DNA of 36,978 nucleotides from Nitrospira sp. (GTDB lineage Bacteria; Nitrospirota; Nitrospiria; Nitrospirales; Nitrospiraceae): positions 1 to 36,978 of the forward strand of contig JALHPO010000017.1 in assembly GCA_022842445.1 (NCBI GenBank), written 5' to 3'. Within the stretch, counting starts at the first letter, position 1; the number at the start of each line of letters is the position of its first letter. Below, in pieces: positions 25,867 to 34,443 of the stretch. The translations under genes were made by a program, and so were the position numbers. Below the pieces are notes generated by a model. That model saw nothing but the letters and a program-made list of their open reading frames with translations, had not been told where the DNA came from and did no database searches.

Positions 25867-28800
25867 TCACGCTTCACGCGAAGCAAGCCGTTCCATCGCG
25901 ATTCTTTTTATGCCGCGCAGGTCAAGTTTCCCGGTGCCGAGCACCGGCAGAGCTTCGACTTTGACGAATTGGTTTCGTCCGGGGATGAAGAGGTTCGGCA
26001 ATCCCTGCTCTGCAAGCTTGCTCAGGATATCCGGGAGGCGGGATTCGTCGAGCGTGTGCAAGACCGCAAGGCGTTCGCCTTTTTTCTCGTCCGGAATGCC
26101 GGTTACAGCGAAGACTTGCATGTCGGCGCCGGCGGCCAGTTGTAGCGCCTCCTCGACCTTGCCGTGAGGGACCATTTCGCCGCCGATTTTGGAGAAGCGT
26201 GACAGCCGATCGGTGATCGTCAAGAACCCGCCTTCATCCAACTTGGCAATGTCGCCCGTAATGTACCAGCCATCGCGGATAGCGCTGGCGGTCAGGTCTT
26301 CACGTCCCAGGTACCCCTGCATCACGTTGGGACCTTTGACCAGCAGCATGCCGGGGGTGTCGGCAGGCAATGGAGCGAAACTGTCCGGGTCGACGATTTG
26401 TACGGATACGCCCGGCAGCGGTTGGCCCACAGTCCCTCTCCGCGAAGCGGGTTGGAAGAATCCGGCAGCCCGGAAGTCCGGACAGTTGACGGCGATAACG
26501 GGGGCGCATTCGGTGACGCCGTATCCTTCGACCGGTGCGATGCCGAAATGATCTTCAAAGGCCTGTGCGAGCTGGGCCGGAAGCTTTTCAGCCCCGGTTA
26601 TTACCACGCGCAGAGAGCTGAATTGTTCCGGGGTGCAACGGCGTTGATAGAGCTGGAGAAACGTCGGTGTCGTGACCAGAAAGGTGAGGCGATAGCGCTG
26701 AACCAAGTCGCCGATGGCGGTCGCATCCAGGGGCGAGGGATGAAACACGATGCTCTGTCCATTCAACGTCACCAGCCAGAAGACGAGATAGCCGAACGAA
26801 TGGAAAAACGGGAGAATGCCGAGCACCCGCTCATCCTGGTAGAGATGGAGGACCTGGCTCGCGCCCTGCACATTGGCATCCACATTGAAATGGGAGAGCA
26901 TCACGCCCTTGGGGTCCCCGGTGCTCCCGCTGCTGAAAATAATGGTGGCGAGATCGTCCATAGTCAGCGGCTGCGTCTGGCCGCAGGCCCGTTCGATCAC
27001 CCGGGTGGGGGCGCAGAAGGCCAGGAGAGCGGCGGTGAGTTTTTGCCCTGTGCCGATGGCACGGGCGACATCTTCCAGCCACACGATCGACGGTCCCTCA
27101 GGCAACTCCAGCTTGGCCTTCTCGACAAACGTTCGGCTGGTGACGATTGTGCGAAGGCCGGCAAGCCTTACGGCGGCTTCGAGTCCCGATTTGCCCACGG
27201 TATAGTTCAAATTCACGCTGGTTTTCCCGCAGAGCAGCGCAGCCACGTTGAGCAGGGCGCCGGCCACAGTCGGCGGGAGGAGGATGCCGACGTGACGTTG
27301 ATCATCCCAATGCCGTCGAAGCGTTCTCGCGAGGACGATGGAGCCGATCAGGGCCTGGAGCGATGACACGTGCGGCCGGGTCTGGTCTGCCATGGCAAAG
27401 CGGAAAGGGTGCCGCCTCGCCGCATGGATGAATTCACGATGGAGTGTCCGGCGTCCTGATTTCCGCAGGTACCAGGCTTCCTCGCCGAGCCGGCGAATGG
27501 CGTGGCGGAGTTCGTACGCTGATGTATCGGAGGGGAGCGGTGCGCCAAACGATACCGTCACCGGGTAGGGGATGCGCTCCGGCCGTTTCCAAAAGAAACG
27601 GCCCCGGTCGAAACTGAAGATGCTGCCCCAGACACGATCCAAGTGGACAGGAATCACGGGCACAGAACGTCCTTTGACGATCCGTTCAAATCCGCGCCGG
27701 AAGGGCAGCAGCGTTCCGGTCCTGGTGATCTGTCCTTCAGGGAAGATGCAGACCAGTTCGCCCTCGTCGAGCGCCTGTCCCGCGCTGCGCAATGCGCGGA
27801 GGATCAGGCGGGGGTTTCCATCAGAAGAAATCGGAATAACCCTGAGCATCGTCATGAAGGGTTTGAGGAGCGGGTACTCTGCATAGCGCTCATCGACCAC
27901 GAATCGTATCGGCCGATCCAGGCTGGCGATTAGGAGTAAGCCGTCGATGAACGACACATGATTGGGGATCAGCAAAGCTCCGCCTTCGCGGGGGACGTGA
28001 TCCTGTCCGATCGCGGTGAGTCGGTATACCACGCGGGGAAGGAGGACCACTGCAAATCGCAGAAGGCTGTCCGGCAGGAGCCAGAAAATCAGGAAGGTGC
28101 CGGTCAGCGAGATGGCGGCGCAGGAGAGGAGGATGTCGGTGGCTGAAAGGCCCATCTTCGACAGCAATCCGGCACCCAGTGAGCCGGCCAGTATGCCGCC
28201 GAACATGAACGTGTTGCCGAGCGCGATCACGGCCCCACGCCGGTCGGCCGGGGTCCGCCATTGGATGAGTGCGTTGATCGGCACATTGATCAAGCCGCTG
28301 GTGATGCCGAGCAGGGCCATCAGCATCAGCGCGCCGGTGAGGCTCGGTGGAATGAGGCCGAGCGCCAGCAATCCCGCGCTCAGGCCCAAACAGCCGGGCG
28401 TGATCAGGCCGATTTCGATTTTCGAGGCGGAGAGACGGCCGGCCAGCAGGGCACCCATCCCGATGCCGATACCCAGGACCGCGAGCGGGAGTCCGGACAA
28501 TTCATCGGACAGTGCAAGCCGGCTCTTCGCATAGATCAGCATGTCCTGACCGAACAAGCTGGCGATTGTCCAGAACATGATGTTGATACCGATGGCCAGT
28601 TGCAACATGCGATCCGCGCGCAGCGCCGCCCAGGCGATAGCGAGCGTGATGCCCACGCCGCCTTCGGACCGGGCAGCCGGCACGTGCGGGATGGTCCAGG
28701 CAGCGAGAAAGCCGATAACAGAGAAGAGGGTCAGGGCAAGCCCTGCCAGCCAGGGACTGCTGCTGGACAGACCCAGAAATAGGCCTCCCGCCGTCGTGCC

Positions 28801-29310
28801 GGCGATGATAGCCAGGAACGTCCACATCTTCAGCAATCCGTTGCCGAATGAGAGCTGTTCGTATGACAGCAACTCAGGCAGAATCCCGTATTTCGCCGGA
28901 CTGAAGAACGCGCTGTGCACACCCATCGCTCCCAAGACGATCAGGGCGGGCCATCCACCCGTTGGATCCCTCCAGAGTGCGACGGTGCCGGCCCCCATCA
29001 GTGAGACTTCGACGGCCTTCAGGGCAATGATGACGGTCCGCTTGCTCAAGCGATCGGATAGCGCGCCGGCAACCACGGAGAACAGCATGAGCGGCAGGTT
29101 GAAGACGACAAAGGCGATGGTGGCTTGTGCCTGAGAGGCTGCTTCGAACTCCGGTCCGGTCGAACCGACAGCAGCCGTGACCTCCCGGATGGCCAGCAGG
29201 GCGACCATCAGTTTCCAGGCGTTGTCGTTGAATGCGCCGCAAAACTGCGCGACCAACAGGCCGCGGAGCGGATGAGAGACCGTCTGCGGTTGAGCATCCG
29301 GGGGTGAAAT
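25867..29310 (-). CDS. aas: LplT-Aas fusion: lysophospholipid flippase, acyltransferase and acyl-ACP synthetase
   Basis: About 1147 residues in three domains. An N-terminal MFS transporter of 12 helices (to about 400; GLLVAQFCGAFNDNAWKLMV) resembles LplT. A PlsC-type acyltransferase follows (NHVSFIDG near 430, FPEGQITRTG near 500). A C-terminal AMP-forming acyl-ACP synthetase follows (SSGSTGDPKG near 772-783, then GYGVTECAPVIAVN). It would bring lysophospholipid in and reacylate it. The first standard start is TTG 29256, but coding clearly continues upstream. An exact AGGAGG (29321-29316) sits five bases before an in-frame ATT at 29310, so AUU is proposed as start; automatic callers would use 29256. 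A stop follows at 29355-29353. Confidence 0.93.
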   Translation of the reverse strand: MSPPDAQPQTVSHPLRGLLVAQFCGAFNDNAWKLMVALLAIREVTAAVGSTGPEFEAASQAQATIAFVVFNLPLMLFSVVAGALSDRLSKRTVIIALKAVEVSLMGAGTVALWRDPTGGWPALIVLGAMGVHSAFFSPAKYGILPELLSYEQLSFGNGLLKMWTFLAIIAGTTAGGLFLGLSSSSPWLAGLALTLFSVIGFLAAWTIPHVPAARSEGGVGITLAIAWAALRADRMLQLAIGINIMFWTIASLFGQDMLIYAKSRLALSDELSGLPLAVLGIGIGMGALLAGRLSASKIEIGLITPGCLGLSAGLLALGLIPPSLTGALMLMALLGITSGLINVPINALIQWRTPADRRGAVIALGNTFMFGGILAGSLGAGLLSKMGLSATDILLSCAAISLTGTFLIFWLLPDSLLRFAVVLLPRVVYRLTAIGQDHVPREGGALLIPNHVSFIDGLLLIASLDRPIRFVVDERYAEYPLLKPFMTMLRVIPISSDGNPRLILRALRSAGQALDEGELVCIFPEGQITRTGTLLPFRRGFERIVKGRSVPVIPVHLDRVWGSIFSFDRGRFFWKRPERIPYPVTVSFGAPLPSDTSAYELRHAIRRLGEEAWYLRKSGRRTLHREFIHAARRHPFRFAMADQTRPHVSSLQALIGSIVLARTLRRHWDDQRHVGILLPPTVAGALLNVAALLCGKTSVNLNYTVGKSGLEAAVRLAGLRTIVTSRTFVEKAKLELPEGPSIVWLEDVARAIGTGQKLTAALLAFCAPTRVIERACGQTQPLTMDDLATIIFSSGSTGDPKGVMLSHFNVDANVQGASQVLHLYQDERVLGILPFFHSFGYLVFWLVTLNGQSIVFHPSPLDATAIGDLVQRYRLTFLVTTPTFLQLYQRRCTPEQFSSLRVVITGAEKLPAQLAQAFEDHFGIAPVEGYGVTECAPVIAVNCPDFRAAGFFQPASRRGTVGQPLPGVSVQIVDPDSFAPLPADTPGMLLVKGPNVMQGYLGREDLTASAIRDGWYITGDIAKLDEGGFLTITDRLSRFSKIGGEMVPHGKVEEALQLAAGADMQVFAVTGIPDEKKGERLAVLHTLDESRLPDILSKLAEQGLPNLFIPGRNQFVKVEALPVLGTGKLDLRGIKRIAMERLASREA

Positions 29311-29415
29311 AGAAGCCTCCTGAGAAATGGTGCCTTTGCAGTGTGCCAGTGTTTACGACCGCAGGCAAATATTTCCCGCTGTTATTTTCTGCAATCACGG
29401 ATCTGGTCGACCATC

Positions 29416-32316
29416 TCAGATCGAGAGAACCCAGAGCAACGTCAGTTTGGTTCGCTCGCGCGTCGATTCCGCTCCAACCAGTCCATAGAAGATATCCCAC
29501 GAGGCTCCCCGGCCAGGTTCGTTGCGATAACGATAGAGAGGGATGACCGGGTTGATCTCGAAGATGGATGCTTCCGGGGATGTAATGCGTCGAATCATCG
29601 CCATTTGGGAACCGCCGAGGGCGTGGAAATTCGAATGCCTCTGATCGGGCCGGTCGTAGGCGATGAACCACCACAGCAGACTTGCGGAGGTGATGACCCC
29701 ATGTTGGCTTTGATAATGGGCCAGCGGCCACAGCATCGAGAATTCGGTATCGCCGGTGTTCGTGTCAGAAGCGTAACGATACAAGGGAAAGAATCGGTCG
29801 GTGGTCCTGCCCGGTTCCCTGTCGTGTCCGTAGAGTGAAAACCTCCCAATCCCCAGTGCGTTGAACCGGCGCTCCTCCCGGTCGATCCGATGTTCATATT
29901 GCCACAGAGGAATCAGCGCATGGCTGGTGTGTTGAGGGGATTGTTCCTGCTGATAGAGCAACAACGCGTTCATCGACGTTCCGTCATTCGTGAGATCGTG
30001 ATGGTACCGGTAGAGAGGGAACAATCGATGGAAGTCCGCCGTCGAGGTGTGTTCATTCCGATAGAAGGCTAGAGCGGAAATGCCTCCGATCGACAGGCTG
30101 CTGTCATCACCGTTTCGCCGATAGTCGTAGAGCGGGGCAAAGAACCCTCTTGCGTGGTTGGGTCCCTGGCTGTGTCGGAGCCAACTGACTGGGATCATCG
30201 GGTCGAGTCCGAGAATGCCGACGTCCCAGCCGCTTGCTTGGTCAGATGTCATGCTCCCCAACGGGAACAGGCTGGTCTGGCTCTTTGTCGGTGAGCTGGT
30301 TTGCCAGAAAAGCCAGAATGCCGTGAGCGATTGTTCATCCAGTTGGTGATCCTTCGAGTAGCTGTAGATCGGAAAAAGACGATGGCGCAGCATGAGCGGC
30401 GTAGTCGAAGCCTGGTATAGGGAGAGAGCCGGGAGCCCCAACACTGACGTTTCCGTGCTGTCCACATCCCTGTGGTATCCATACAGTGGGATGAGATGGT
30501 GGGAACTTGTTGCGGGAGTCGCGTGGTAACGGAAGAGGCTGACCGGTTCCCACCCGGCGACGTTGATCGTTGTGGCATCCGTGGCGACATTATGGCTGCG
30601 CCGGTAGAGAGGGAACAAGCGCTCGCTGGTCATCGCCGGTGAGCTGGTCCGTTCGTACAGCGCCCAGGCGGGTGCATCCGCGCTAGGCGGAAGTCCGAGA
30701 ATCGACAAGCGGGAGCTCCCGTCTGCCTCTGTCCGGAAACCGTAGAGCGGCAGCAGGTGAGTCGTAGTGTCTTGCTCGGACTTCCGGTGATAGTAGAGAG
30801 CTGTTACGTCCATGCCGAGGAGGCTGAGGCTCCAGGCATCGTGCTCTCGCGACGCCGCATAGTCCCACATCGGCAACAGCCGATCGGCCAATCGGGTGGG
30901 AGTGGAGAGGTGACGATAGAGCAGGAGCGCGTCATATTCCGTCTCATCCGATACCAGATCATGACTGTACCGGTAGAGCGGAAATAGACGGTGACGGACC
31001 AGCGACGGGCTGGATTCCTGCCGGAACAATGCCGCTTCCGAGAAGCCGAGCAATGACAGGGAACTCGACTCCCCGCGGCGAAAATAATCGTGGACCAGCA
31101 GCAGCCGGTCTTCGGTGAGCTCTTCCTGGCTGCGATGCAGATAGAGGGAGTTTTGGCGACGCCCGAAGAGCGAGAAGAGCAGGGCGCCGTCTCCGCCCCG
31201 TTCGTAATGATACAGGCCAAGCAAATGATGTTGGACGTGCACGGGATTGTCGTCATACCGAAACCACGAGGCCCATCCATATCCGGCGAAATCAAACTCG
31301 TGAGTTTGGGCCGCCGTATCATGCTCGTATCGGTAAAGAGGGAAGAACCGGTCGAGTGACCCTGATGGGGAAGACAGATGCCGGTACAGCAGAAGGGCAT
31401 CCAAGGTATTGGAGCCATCACTGCCCGATGCATAACGATAGATCGGAAATATTCGATGGCTGGATCCATCCGGCGATGTTGCAGCCTCAAAGAGGGAGAG
31501 GGTAGGGGTTCCGTACGCTCCCTTAAAGGGCGGCAGACCCAGCAAGGCCAGCCGGCTGGTGTGCTTCACCGTGTCGACATCAGACCCGTAGAAGGGAAAC
31601 ACGAAGTGGTAGCGTTGCGTCTCGCTGCCGGACGAACCATGGAACGGAAGCAGATAACGATAGGATGTGCCGCTGAGACGGTCTTCGCCGGACCAATAGA
31701 TCGGCGCCACCCGTGTGTGCGACGACTCGCGATCGGCACGATGATGGACTAACGGGAAAAGCAGATCCCACTCCAAGAGATCACGGTGCGTATCGCTGGT
31801 GCTGATGAAGATAGGCCCCAGAATATAGTTGCGCGCATAGTAGTCGCCGATACGTTGGCGACTCAGGAGCGGGAACAGATGCCGCCATGACACGTCGCCG
31901 TCTGTGGATGCGAGGAACAGCGGGGCTGCGAAGGTCCAGTCATGCCCGGGCTGTTCTGAATGCCAGTAAACGGGGACCACATGCATCCATGTGGAGTCAG
32001 CGTGGTGTTCATAGGTGCCGAGCGGCCACAGAAAACTTCGGCGCAAGAGATCCCTGGTCGGATCTTCTTCCATGGAGTAGAACGGGCGGACGGCCATTCG
32101 GGAGTAGCTGCCTCGATCTTCGGCGGAGTAGAGCCACAACAGCCCGTCGACGGATCGGCCTTGCGCGGATTGTTCCGTGCACCAGAGCAGCCCGATGCAA
32201 TGGCGGTGACTCTCCAGTTGAACTGGTTCCCCTTCCGCAAAGCCCGCCATTGGAACGAGCAGGCCGGATAGCAACAAGAGTCCTCCAAATATCCAGCGAT
32301 GGCGATTGTTCATCAT
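29416..32316 (-). CDS. Large exported protein with about 17 aromatic repeats
   Basis: A 966-residue protein with a signal peptide (MMNNRHRWIFGGLLLLSGLL, cleaved after GFA) and then almost nothing but repeats. From about residue 287 to 925 a unit of about 40 residues recurs, each with a block like HRLFPLYRY (also DRFFPLYRY, HHLIPLYGY, THLLPLYGF), then a charged stretch and an ALLLYRH or SLLGLPxxSLY strand. Alternation of aromatic and polar residues suggests paired beta strands, possibly a beta solenoid or surface layer; no anchor or C-terminal barrel signal is seen. ATG 32316 has AAGGAG seven bases upstream. Function unknown; it precedes the lplT-aas gene by 105 bases on the same strand. Confidence 0.75.
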   Translation of the reverse strand: MMNNRHRWIFGGLLLLSGLLVPMAGFAEGEPVQLESHRHCIGLLWCTEQSAQGRSVDGLLWLYSAEDRGSYSRMAVRPFYSMEEDPTRDLLRRSFLWPLGTYEHHADSTWMHVVPVYWHSEQPGHDWTFAAPLFLASTDGDVSWRHLFPLLSRQRIGDYYARNYILGPIFISTSDTHRDLLEWDLLFPLVHHRADRESSHTRVAPIYWSGEDRLSGTSYRYLLPFHGSSGSETQRYHFVFPFYGSDVDTVKHTSRLALLGLPPFKGAYGTPTLSLFEAATSPDGSSHRIFPIYRYASGSDGSNTLDALLLYRHLSSPSGSLDRFFPLYRYEHDTAAQTHEFDFAGYGWASWFRYDDNPVHVQHHLLGLYHYERGGDGALLFSLFGRRQNSLYLHRSQEELTEDRLLLVHDYFRRGESSSLSLLGFSEAALFRQESSPSLVRHRLFPLYRYSHDLVSDETEYDALLLYRHLSTPTRLADRLLPMWDYAASREHDAWSLSLLGMDVTALYYHRKSEQDTTTHLLPLYGFRTEADGSSRLSILGLPPSADAPAWALYERTSSPAMTSERLFPLYRRSHNVATDATTINVAGWEPVSLFRYHATPATSSHHLIPLYGYHRDVDSTETSVLGLPALSLYQASTTPLMLRHRLFPIYSYSKDHQLDEQSLTAFWLFWQTSSPTKSQTSLFPLGSMTSDQASGWDVGILGLDPMIPVSWLRHSQGPNHARGFFAPLYDYRRNGDDSSLSIGGISALAFYRNEHTSTADFHRLFPLYRYHHDLTNDGTSMNALLLYQQEQSPQHTSHALIPLWQYEHRIDREERRFNALGIGRFSLYGHDREPGRTTDRFFPLYRYASDTNTGDTEFSMLWPLAHYQSQHGVITSASLLWWFIAYDRPDQRHSNFHALGGSQMAMIRRITSPEASIFEINPVIPLYRYRNEPGRGASWDIFYGLVGAESTRERTKLTLLWVLSI

Positions 32317-32360
32317 GGCGGCGCTCCTTCGTGAGATCAGTTGATGATGTCTGATCAGAG

Positions 32361-32376
32361 AGCAATGGATATGCCG
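32361..32376 (-). promoter_or_regulatory. Possible sigma-54 promoter of the repeat protein gene
   Basis: On the minus strand CGGCATATCCATTGCT has GG and GC exactly ten bases apart and a good -12 half (TTGCT); the -24 half is two off TGGCAC. Transcription would start near 32350, leaving a 34-base leader. A sigma-54 activator is encoded at 34444-36645. Confidence 0.38.
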
Positions 32377-32569
32377 CAACTTCGCTACGAGGATGCAGCC
32401 CACAAAATCGTGCGCAGTGCCTGAAAATTCAGCGGATCATGTGCTCCCCAGCGGGTGGCTGGTTCGCATGAGTGAGAAGGTGGCCCACGGCGACTATGAA
32501 CGGTGGTTCAGAGCACCTGAACGGCTGTGCGCAGCAGGGTGCGGGAAGGAAGCTACTCGAGGGCGGGGT

Positions 32570-32640
32570 TCAAACCAGAAAGAACGGAGGGGGAAAGATG
32601 GATCTTCGGCTATCCGTGCCATCCATCTCGCCCCCTCCGT
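32570..32640 (-). terminator. Intrinsic terminator after the small exported gene
   Basis: On the minus strand the right arm (32640-32621, ACGGAGGGGGCGAGATGGAT) pairs with 32603-32584 (ATCTTTCCCCCTCCGT) with two mismatches around a 17-base loop, and is followed by TTCTTTCTGGTTTG. It begins 25 bases past the stop at 32665. The rest of the 32317-32664 gap shows only the promoter-like site above. Confidence 0.75.
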
Positions 32641-32664
32641 CCATGTGCGGCTGACTCTGTTTGC

Positions 32665-33189
32665 CTATTCAGGACGTATGCGGACTGCCGTGCCTGATGC
32701 AGCGCAGAAACGTTCTGTAAAACCGCCTCCCGCGAAGGCTAGAGTTTCTTTCACCGCCGGGATCGCGGCGCCGAGAGTGAGAACTGAGCCGTCGGCGCCG
32801 ATCTGCCCCACTATCTTCGCGCCGGTGAGCGTGTACGACTGATCCGTTGCGGTGAAGGTTCCTTCTTGAGTGAAGCTCCCGTTACGCTTCACCTCATATG
32901 TCAATTCGGCCGTTTCCTCGAAATTGACTTGAAATGGGCCAGGGAGAAAGATCGTGCCGCGTTCGGTGAGCCTGGCGTTTCCGTTGCCATCATAGACGGT
33001 GGTTCCGTTGAAGAAGAGGTGCACCGTGGACCCTGTCGCGGTGTCCGTACAGGTCTTCACCATGTTGAGACGAAACTTGCCTCTGAGGGACGCGTTGGAA
33101 TCTCCTCGGTCGTCCTCGGCGAGGGCCGGTCCCGTGACCAGCAGGATGAGACTAGCCGCGACCGCTAGCGATGTACCGTTGAGTTTCAT
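32665..33189 (-). CDS. Small exported protein of unknown function
   Basis: A 174-residue protein with a Sec signal peptide (MKLNGTSLAVAASLILLVTG, cleavage after ALA). The mature part has 8-10 short strands: KFRLNMVKTCTDTATGSTVH, TVYDGNGNARLTERGTIFL, ELTYEVKRNGSFTQEGTFTA and so on. Two cysteines, C45 and near C163, could form a disulfide. It looks like a compact beta fold with about 150 mature residues. I do not recognise a family. ATG 33189 follows AAGGGGGG by eight bases; the frame extends upstream without a ribosome site. It ends at an intrinsic terminator and is separated from the neighbouring gene by 149 bases. Confidence 0.72.
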   Translation of the reverse strand: MKLNGTSLAVAASLILLVTGPALAEDDRGDSNASLRGKFRLNMVKTCTDTATGSTVHLFFNGTTVYDGNGNARLTERGTIFLPGPFQVNFEETAELTYEVKRNGSFTQEGTFTATDQSYTLTGAKIVGQIGADGSVLTLGAAIPAVKETLAFAGGGFTERFCAASGTAVRIRPE

Positions 33190-33338
33190 GATGTTCCCCC
33201 CTTTGTATGCGCGGCCTGCCATTGAAGTGAAGGGGTGTGGCCGCTTGACCCCCTCGGTTTCGTCCTTCCCTTCGACCTTTGTCATCAGCCCACTGTAAGG
33301 CTCGGCGCACATGCGTCGTTCGTTGCGCAGAACGATGC

Positions 33339-34112
33339 TTAGGTCGCATAGCGCGTGAATCGATGGGTCATGAGGTTCGCGACGATCGGCGATCCCATGC
33401 GCCACAGCACCGAAGTTGTTTGTACAGGGCTAAAGAGCATGCGTTGAGCCTCCTTGAAGGGGAAATGCTGCCGCATAACTTGCGCGGTGGTTCGGAGCAA
33501 CGCCGGATAGGACCAGGGTGCGAAGGGAGGTGGACACTTCCAGGCTCTGTTGAGCGGAGCGAACGCCAAAGCGAGATCCTCGTCCCGGACCAATTCACTC
33601 CTCGCCAGCAAGGTGCGCACCCGCGCGAGGAGGCTCGTTCTTTCTGTCGATTGATAGAGGAGATGGAGGTCTTTGAATTTCCGGAAGTGCCGGGCCTCAT
33701 CTGCGCTCATCCGCTTGAGAAGTATTTTCAAGTCAGGGTCGGGTGTGTAACAGGCGAGACACCGGTAGAACGTCGCAGCCTGAGTTTCCGTGACGCATCT
33801 GGCCAACGCTTCCAATCCGACCGACGGGCGTAGTCGTTCAGTGGCGCATCGTGGAATGTAGAGCGCCGAGAACTCCGTGAACCCGCGCTCCCAGTCAAAC
33901 TCCGGCCACGTCTGTTCGACGAATGATCTCATGAACCGGCCGTGGGCAGCCTCCTCGGGCAACCACACCTCCTGCAACCACTGGAGCGTGTCGGGGTCGC
34001 AGCGGAAGAACGGCTCAAGGTTGTCGACGTACGTGGGGACACGACTTTCGAGGAACGAGATCATGGCGCAGGTGTAGAACGAAAACGTGTCTGTGTATGC
34101 GAGAGATGCCAT
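33339..34112 (-). CDS. Acyl-ACP-desaturase-like diiron protein
   Basis: A 257-residue four-helix-bundle protein with all six ligands expected for a soluble diiron site. These are a helix-1 Glu (MISFLESRV), EExxH on helix 2 (LPEEAAHGRFM), a helix-3 Glu (TETQAATFYR) and DExRH on helix 4 (SADEARHFRKF). The EEAAHG, TETQAATF and ADEARH segments align with plant and actinobacterial stearoyl-ACP desaturases. It would use O2 to desaturate or hydroxylate an acyl chain; N-oxygenases share the fold, so substrate is open. ATG 34112 follows GGGGAGG by eight bases; the upstream extension is not used. It is shorter than plant enzymes. No ferredoxin or reductase lies nearby. Confidence 0.72.
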   Translation of the reverse strand: MASLAYTDTFSFYTCAMISFLESRVPTYVDNLEPFFRCDPDTLQWLQEVWLPEEAAHGRFMRSFVEQTWPEFDWERGFTEFSALYIPRCATERLRPSVGLEALARCVTETQAATFYRCLACYTPDPDLKILLKRMSADEARHFRKFKDLHLLYQSTERTSLLARVRTLLARSELVRDEDLALAFAPLNRAWKCPPPFAPWSYPALLRTTAQVMRQHFPFKEAQRMLFSPVQTTSVLWRMGSPIVANLMTHRFTRYAT

Positions 34113-34443
34113 GGTACGAGCCTCCCCGGTTGTTAGCTGAGCTGCGTCTTCGATGTGTCGACTCCATCCGCCGATCGTGCTTGTTGCTGGTACGGCAATA
34201 TCAAATGGTGTGCCGCGGGCGACTGCGATCAACGGTTCGCCGACGGTTCACGCGATGCATGCCGCTAAGTTCGCGAGGGCATGAAGGTTTAGGGGAGAAG
34301 CGCCTGATGCCAAGTATCGGATACGGAAGCGCGAGGCGGAGAGACGTGAACGCAGATTATGAACAGGGATTCATGGTGAGAGCGCCGATGTTCATACCCA
34401 CCGGGGTCTGGACGCATGGAGGTCGGTGCAGACCGAAGATAGG
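34113..34443. other. Gap upstream of the desaturase-like gene, no gene seen
   Basis: About 330 bases. A short inverted repeat GGTCTG (34408-34413) and CAGACC (34431-34436) lies just past the stop of the sigma-54 activator, without a T-tract. Several GG/GC pairs were checked for sigma-54 spacing (ten bases) and none fits. No open frame has a credible start. Confidence 0.5.

Noticed and set aside
26398..27366. Plus-strand open frame opposite the acyl-ACP synthetase domain
   Set aside because: The minus strand carries clear AMP-binding and PlsC motifs throughout; the plus-strand protein lacks family signals.
34160..34240. Possible sigma-54 site upstream of the desaturase-like gene (GGCACACC to TTGC)
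   Set aside because: The GG and GC are too far apart; ten bases are required and none of the pairs fits.
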